Shown in pieces: positions 59,735-64,000 of a stretch of 64,000 bases of DNA. The notes under the pieces were generated by a model that was not told where the DNA came from, did not search any database, and saw nothing but the letters and a program-made list of their open reading frames with translations. Position numbers and translations under genes: made by a program. The stretch's first letter is position 1, and the number at the start of each line of letters is the position of its first letter. The stretch is from Bradyrhizobium sp. CIAT3101 (GTDB lineage: Bacteria; Pseudomonadota; Alphaproteobacteria; Rhizobiales; Xanthobacteraceae): assembly GCF_029714945.1 (NCBI RefSeq), contig NZ_CP121634.1:2315001-2379000 (forward strand). The letters run 5' to 3'.

Positions 59735-61426
59735 ATGGCAGACAGCACCGGCAAGTTCGGCGTTGGCGGACTGCATCATCTCGGCATTCCAAATCGCCGA
59801 CAATTTTTTCAGATCGGCGCCGGCGCCGCGGCGGGATGGACGCTTGCAGGCAGCGCCTTTGCGCAGACCGAACGACCGGGCAATCCGCCGGACAAGCCGC
59901 GTGGGCAGGTGATCGCGGCGTTGTCGCAGGAGCCGACCGTCTTTCATCCGCTGATGCCCGGCATCGAAGTCGACCAGGGCGTCTGGTGGCAGGTGTTCTC
60001 GCCGCTCTGGTTCATCGATCCCGACGGCAAGTTCGTGCCCGATCTCGCGCGTGAAGTCCCGACGGTCGAGAATGGCGGCCTTTCGGCGGACGGCCTGAGC
60101 TGGAAGATCAAGCTGCGCAATGACGTGAAGTGGCACGATGGCACGGCCTTCACGGCGGACGACGTCAAGTTCTCGCTCGAGCTGATCAACAATCCCGACT
60201 TCCGTGTCCGCAATCGCGTCGGCCACAGCCTCGTCAAGGCCATCACGATCGTCGCGCCCGACGAGATCCACTGGCGAATGGAAGCTCCCTATTCGCCCTA
60301 CATGTCGATCCTGTCGCTGACCTTCATCGTGCCCAAGCACATTCTGGAGAAGGTGTCGGATCCGAATTCGTCGCCGTTCCACAATGCGCCTGTCGGCACC
60401 GGACCGTTCCGCTGGGGCGAGCGCGTGCCCGGCGACCATATTCAGTTCAATGCCTATGCCGGCTATCACGGCAAGGGACCTTACGTCGAACGCGTGGTGT
60501 TCAAGTACATTCCCGATCTCACCGTCCTCTACACCCAGTTCCGTACCGGACAGGTCGACTACACCGGCCTGCAGGGCATTTTGCCGAACTTCGTGCAGGA
60601 GGCGAAGACGCTGAAGGCGCGCAAGATCTTCGTCTCGTCGACGTCCTCGGTGGAGCACATCGCGCCGAATCTGGAGTTCGGCCCCTTCGCCGACGGCGCG
60701 GTGCGCGAGGCGCTCTATCTTGCCATCAACAAGCAGGCGATCATCGATGCCTTGAACTACGGCCTGCCGATGCAGACCGAAAGCTTCGTGCCACAGGAGG
60801 CGTGGTCGTTCCAGAAGGGCCTGCCGCAGCACAAATACGATCCGACCAAGGCGAATGCGCTGCTCGATGCAGCCGGCTGGGTGCGCGGCGCGGGCGGCGT
60901 GCGTGAGAAGGGTGGCGTCAAGCTCGAATTCACCAACTCGACGACATCAGGCAATGCCGTGCGCGAGCAGACCCAGCAGCTCCTGATCCAGGACTGGCGC
61001 GCGATCGGCGCGAGCATGCGCGTCAACAACATGCCGGCCGCCGTGATCTGGGGCGACTTCTGGCAGCAGTCGAAGTTCAATTCGGTCATCGTCGGCGTGA
61101 ATTTCATGCTGGGCAGCGACCCCGACGTGACGCCGCGGTTCGGCTCGGGCGCGATCCCTGCCAAGGGCGGCCGCGGTTACAACACCTATCAATACCAGAA
61201 CGCCGAGGCTGATCGTCTGCTCGCGCAAGGCGCCAAGCAATTCGATCTCGCGCAGCGCAAGACCACCTATGGTGACCTGCAAAAGCTCATCCGCAACGAC
61301 CTCGCGATCCTGCCGCTGTTCCAGGGCTACATTGTCGAGGGCGTGAAGGAGGGGCTGCAGGGCTTCCGTCCCAACATCAACACCTCGATCAATTGCTGGA
61401 ACATCCGCGAATGGTACTGGGCCTGA
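59735..61426 (+). CDS. Peptide/opine-type ABC transporter substrate-binding protein (SBP family 5)
   Basis: 563 residues from the ATG at 59735 (GGAG ribosome site). A twin-arginine signal (NRRQFFQIGAGAAAGWTLAGSAFA) starts near residue 27, so it may be exported folded by Tat. The mature part is family 5 binding protein (LSWKIKLRNDVKWHDGTAFTADDVKFSLEL). Ligand is likely a peptide, opine or amine. It is first in an operon with two permeases; no ATPase gene is in view. Confidence 0.93.
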   Translation: MADSTGKFGVGGLHHLGIPNRRQFFQIGAGAAAGWTLAGSAFAQTERPGNPPDKPRGQVIAALSQEPTVFHPLMPGIEVDQGVWWQVFSPLWFIDPDGKFVPDLAREVPTVENGGLSADGLSWKIKLRNDVKWHDGTAFTADDVKFSLELINNPDFRVRNRVGHSLVKAITIVAPDEIHWRMEAPYSPYMSILSLTFIVPKHILEKVSDPNSSPFHNAPVGTGPFRWGERVPGDHIQFNAYAGYHGKGPYVERVVFKYIPDLTVLYTQFRTGQVDYTGLQGILPNFVQEAKTLKARKIFVSSTSSVEHIAPNLEFGPFADGAVREALYLAINKQAIIDALNYGLPMQTESFVPQEAWSFQKGLPQHKYDPTKANALLDAAGWVRGAGGVREKGGVKLEFTNSTTSGNAVREQTQQLLIQDWRAIGASMRVNNMPAAVIWGDFWQQSKFNSVIVGVNFMLGSDPDVTPRFGSGAIPAKGGRGYNTYQYQNAEADRLLAQGAKQFDLAQRKTTYGDLQKLIRNDLAILPLFQGYIVEGVKEGLQGFRPNINTSINCWNIREWYWA

Positions 61427-61453
61427 TGCGCTCTATTCGCGAGATCGTCTGAG

Positions 61454-62404
61454 ATGGTTCGCTACGTCGCCAATCGCCTGGCGCAGGCGGTCATGCTGCT
61501 GGTGATCGTCTCGGCGATCGGTTTCGCCCTCCTGCATCTGGCGCCCGGCGGTCCGCTCTCGCAATTCGCCGTGTCCGCGCAGATGACGCAGGAGGATCTC
61601 GACCGCGTCACCAGGCAGCTCGGCCTCGATCGGCCCCTGCCGATCCAGTATCTCGACTGGTTCGGCCGCATGCTCAAAGGCGATTGGGGCAAGTCCTATC
61701 GCGACGGCGAGGCGGTGCTGTCGGTGATCTCGTCACATCTTGGTGCAACGCTCGAGCTGATGGTGACGGCGACCATCATCGCGGTGCTGCTCGGTTGCTG
61801 GATCGGCATGTTGGGCGCGCTGAGGCGATATTCGCTGTTCGACTCGCTCGCCACCGTTGGCGCCATGATCGCGCTGTCGATCCCGACGTTCTGGTTCGGC
61901 CTCGTCACCATCTATGTGTTTTCAGTGACGCTGGGCTGGCTGCCGGCGGGAAACCGCGCGACCATCGGCGATGGCTCCTTCCTCGACCTGCTGCATCATC
62001 TGATCGCACCGGCGATGGTGCTGGGGCTGGTCGAGACCGCGATGTGGAGCCGCTTCATGCGTTCCTCCATGCTTGAAGTGATCAACCAGGATTACATCCG
62101 CACCGCGCGAGCCAAGGGCATGCCGGAATGGCGGATTCTCACGGTGCACGCGTTGCGCAATGCGTTGCTGCCGATGATCACGGTGGGCGGGTTGCAGTTT
62201 CCGACGCTGCTCGGCGGCGCGCTGGTGGCCGAGACGGTGTTCACCTGGCCCGGCATGGGGCGGCTGTTCCTGGATTCCATCGGCTATCGCGACTATCCCG
62301 TGGTGATGGGCATCCTGATGTTCTCTGCGGTCATGGTGCTGATCGGCTCGCTGGTTGCCGACATCCTCTATGCCGTCGTCGATCCGCGCATTCGGGTGGG
62401 CTGA
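61454..62404 (+). CDS. ABC transporter permease, DppB type
   Basis: 316 residues, six predicted helices. The start MVRYVANRLAQAVMLLVIVSAIGFALLHLAPGGP is typical of DppB/OppB. The EAA-type coupling motif is in IRTARAKGMPEWRILTVHALRNALLPMI. It follows the binding-protein gene by 27 bases and precedes the second permease by 4. Confidence 0.94.
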   Translation: MVRYVANRLAQAVMLLVIVSAIGFALLHLAPGGPLSQFAVSAQMTQEDLDRVTRQLGLDRPLPIQYLDWFGRMLKGDWGKSYRDGEAVLSVISSHLGATLELMVTATIIAVLLGCWIGMLGALRRYSLFDSLATVGAMIALSIPTFWFGLVTIYVFSVTLGWLPAGNRATIGDGSFLDLLHHLIAPAMVLGLVETAMWSRFMRSSMLEVINQDYIRTARAKGMPEWRILTVHALRNALLPMITVGGLQFPTLLGGALVAETVFTWPGMGRLFLDSIGYRDYPVVMGILMFSAVMVLIGSLVADILYAVVDPRIRVG

Positions 62405-62408
62405 AGCG

Positions 62409-63284
62409 ATGGCGACCGCAGTCTTGTCCACCGCTCAATCCGGCCCCGGTCAGGGCGCCTGGCAACGCTTCTGCCGCCACCGGCTCGCGCTCGCGGGCGC
62501 GATCGTCATTCTCGTTCTGGTGCTCGGCTCGGCGTTCGGTCCTTATCTGCTGCCGTTCGACGACACCTATATCGATATCATGAAACGGTTTGCCCCGCCG
62601 CTCTCGGGGACGCACATCCTCGGGACCGACGAACTCGGTCGCGATGTGCTGGCGCGGCTGATGATGGGCGCGCGCGTCTCGTTGTCGATCGGCTTCGTCG
62701 CGATGGTGATTGCGATGGCCGTCGGCATCGTCGTCGGCGCCTTCGCCGGCTTCTATGGCGGCGTCGTGGGCGCGGTGCTGATGCGGCTGGTCGACGCCGT
62801 GCTGTGCTTTCCCACCATCTTCCTGCTGCTGGCGTTGGCGGCGCTCACCGAGCCCGGTTTCGTCACGACCGCCGTGTTGATCGCAGCGACGTCATGGATG
62901 TTGGTGGCGCGCGTCGTCGAGGCCCAGGTGCGCTCGTTGCGGGAGCGCGAGTTTGCGGTGGCCGCGCTCGCGTTCGGCTCGTCGAACCTTCGGATCATGT
63001 TCCGCGAGCTCGTGCCCAACGCGGTTGCGCCGATCCTGGTGGCGGCAACTCTCAATGTCGCCCAGGCGATCCTGCTGGAATCCTATCTCAGCTATCTCGG
63101 CTACGGCATCCAGCCGCCGGCCGCGAGCCTGGGCAACATGCTCAACAATGCGCAGATCTATCTCACCAGCGCGCCGTGGCTCGCGATCGCGCCGGGCGTC
63201 GCCATCACGCTCGCCGTGACGAGCTTCAACTTCCTCGGTGACGGCCTGCGCGACGCGCTCGATCCGCGAATGAACATCTCATGA
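62409..63284 (+). CDS. ABC transporter permease, DppC type
   Basis: 291 residues from the ATG at 62409, 4 bases after the first permease stop. The DppC/OppC pattern is clear: GTDELGRDVLARLMMGARVSLSIGFVAMVIAM, then the coupling loop EREFAVAALAFGSSNLRIMFRELVPNAVAPI. About six helices. It pairs with the DppB-type protein to form the membrane channel. Confidence 0.94.
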   Translation: MATAVLSTAQSGPGQGAWQRFCRHRLALAGAIVILVLVLGSAFGPYLLPFDDTYIDIMKRFAPPLSGTHILGTDELGRDVLARLMMGARVSLSIGFVAMVIAMAVGIVVGAFAGFYGGVVGAVLMRLVDAVLCFPTIFLLLALAALTEPGFVTTAVLIAATSWMLVARVVEAQVRSLREREFAVAALAFGSSNLRIMFRELVPNAVAPILVAATLNVAQAILLESYLSYLGYGIQPPAASLGNMLNNAQIYLTSAPWLAIAPGVAITLAVTSFNFLGDGLRDALDPRMNIS

Positions 63285-63324
63285 CGAGCAAGCTCTCGAC
63301 CGAACTGATCTCCAGGAGTGCATC

Positions 63325-64000
63325 ATGTCCCCGCCGCTCAACCGTATAAACAGCGACGAACGCCTGCCGGCGCAGGCGGACGTCGTCGTCATCGGCGGCG
63401 GCGTCATCGGCGTCTCGGCGGCCTATCATTTGGCGAAGAAGGGTCTCTCCGTCGCGCTGGTCGAGAAAGGTCACGTCGGCGGCGAGCAGTCGAGCCGCAA
63501 TTGGGGCTGGTGCCGTCAGCAGGGCCGGGCGCGTGAGGAAATTCCGCTGGCGCGCGAGGCGCTACGTCTGTGGGAGGATATGCAGAACGACGCCGGCGTC
63601 GATGCCGGTTTCCGCCGCACCGGCGTGCTGTTCCTGACGAAGAGCGAGGACGAGCTCGCGAGCTGGGAGCGCTGGGCGGCGGTCGCGCGCGAAATGCAGG
63701 TGCATTCGACCGTGCTGACCCCGGCCGAGGTCGCCGAACGCATGCCGGGCAATACCGACAAATGGGTCGGCGGGCTGCACACGCCGAGCGACGGCCGCGC
63801 CGAACCGTCGATGGCCGTGCCTGCGTTGGCGACGGCCGCGCGAAAGCACGGCGTCACGATTCATCAGGGCTGCGCCGCGCGCGGGCTGGAGACACAAGGA
63901 GGACGCGTCAGCGCCGTCGTCACCGAGAAGGGCACCATTCGCACGCAGGCGGTGCTACTGTCGGGTGGTGCGTGGTCGTCGCTGTTCTGCCGGCGTCACG
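63325..64000 (+). CDS. FAD-dependent amine/amino-acid oxidoreductase (DAO family), cut by window end
   Basis: First 225 residues only; no stop within the window. The ATG at 63325 follows CCAGGAG. A dinucleotide-binding motif VVVIGGGVIGVSAAYHLAKKG near residues 20-40 is followed by the DAO-type SSRNWGWCRQQGR segment. It belongs to the D-amino-acid dehydrogenase/sarcosine oxidase-like group. Placed after an ABC importer and near an XRE-cupin regulator, it probably oxidises the imported compound. The ATPase genes may follow outside the window. Confidence 0.9.
   Translation, partial: MSPPLNRINSDERLPAQADVVVIGGGVIGVSAAYHLAKKGLSVALVEKGHVGGEQSSRNWGWCRQQGRAREEIPLAREALRLWEDMQNDAGVDAGFRRTGVLFLTKSEDELASWERWAAVAREMQVHSTVLTPAEVAERMPGNTDKWVGGLHTPSDGRAEPSMAVPALATAARKHGVTIHQGCAARGLETQGGRVSAVVTEKGTIRTQAVLLSGGAWSSLFCRRH

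Noticed and set aside
1..64000. Prophage, integrative element, CRISPR array or tRNA gene
   Set aside because: No integrase, transposase, regular spaced repeats or cloverleaf sequence was seen; gene content is metabolic and regulatory throughout.

Overview
The window is a chromosomal segment of a GC-rich alphaproteobacterium, most likely Bradyrhizobium. The MR-MLE enzyme at 25859 carries all catalytic residues of the characterised Bradyrhizobium D-tartrate dehydratase at the published positions. Several class III cyclases, a pqqABCDE operon, an EcfG-type promoter and families of paired palindromic intergenic repeats also fit. Genes are dense on both strands. I saw no rRNA, tRNA, CRISPR array, insertion sequence, prophage or plasmid function, so this reads as ordinary core and near-core chromosome.

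Left part (1-12.6 kb): the conserved stress trio prkA-yeaH-spoVR, with a textbook EcfG promoter in front. Next comes a reverse-strand ArsR/AHSA1/small membrane protein/DUF1801 operon, with a 17-bp inverted-repeat operator over the regulator start and an apparent frameshift in the DUF1801 gene. Small exported proteins follow, then a membrane cyclase-FGE fusion preceded by a perfect TGTGA-N6-TCACA site, and a convergent alpha/beta-hydrolase-cyclase fusion.

Middle-left (12.6-29.8 kb): a reverse-strand three-gene operon for a 2-oxoacid:acceptor oxidoreductase (FAD/Fe-S NAD(P)H subunit, gamma-alpha fusion, TPP beta subunit). A complete pqqABCDE operon (26-residue PqqA precursor at 22713-22793) ends in an overlapping prolyl-iminopeptidase-like gene. 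A forward amidase-glutathione peroxidase-DUF3297 run is followed by D-tartrate dehydratase, then a reverse MmgE/PrpD-DUF418 pair.

Middle-right (30-46 kb): malonyl-CoA decarboxylase; an AraC regulator divergent from an MFS exporter; a racemase remnant; a lipocalin-like protein; a third class III cyclase (TolB-like plus TPR); a CPA2 antiporter with universal-stress domains; an RND efflux pair; an orphan solute-binding protein; and a secreted hydrolase.

Right part (46-64 kb): a secreted phosphoesterase and di-haem cytochrome c peroxidase converge on an unknown secreted protein. Each side has a PhoB-box-like direct repeat pointing inward, suggesting a phosphate-starvation island. Then come a lone TadG-like von Willebrand protein, a flavin monooxygenase with a cupin and AraC regulator, a hybrid histidine kinase, an XRE-cupin regulator divergent from a peptide-type ABC transporter (binding protein and two permeases), and a FAD amine/amino-acid oxidase that runs off the end.

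Smaller themes are five families of intergenic repeats (one extends into the 3' end of the DUF418 gene), three class III cyclases with different partner domains, and an in-frame 15-bp minisatellite at the N-terminus of the AraC gene. All functional calls are from reading sequence and family motifs; no database search was possible.
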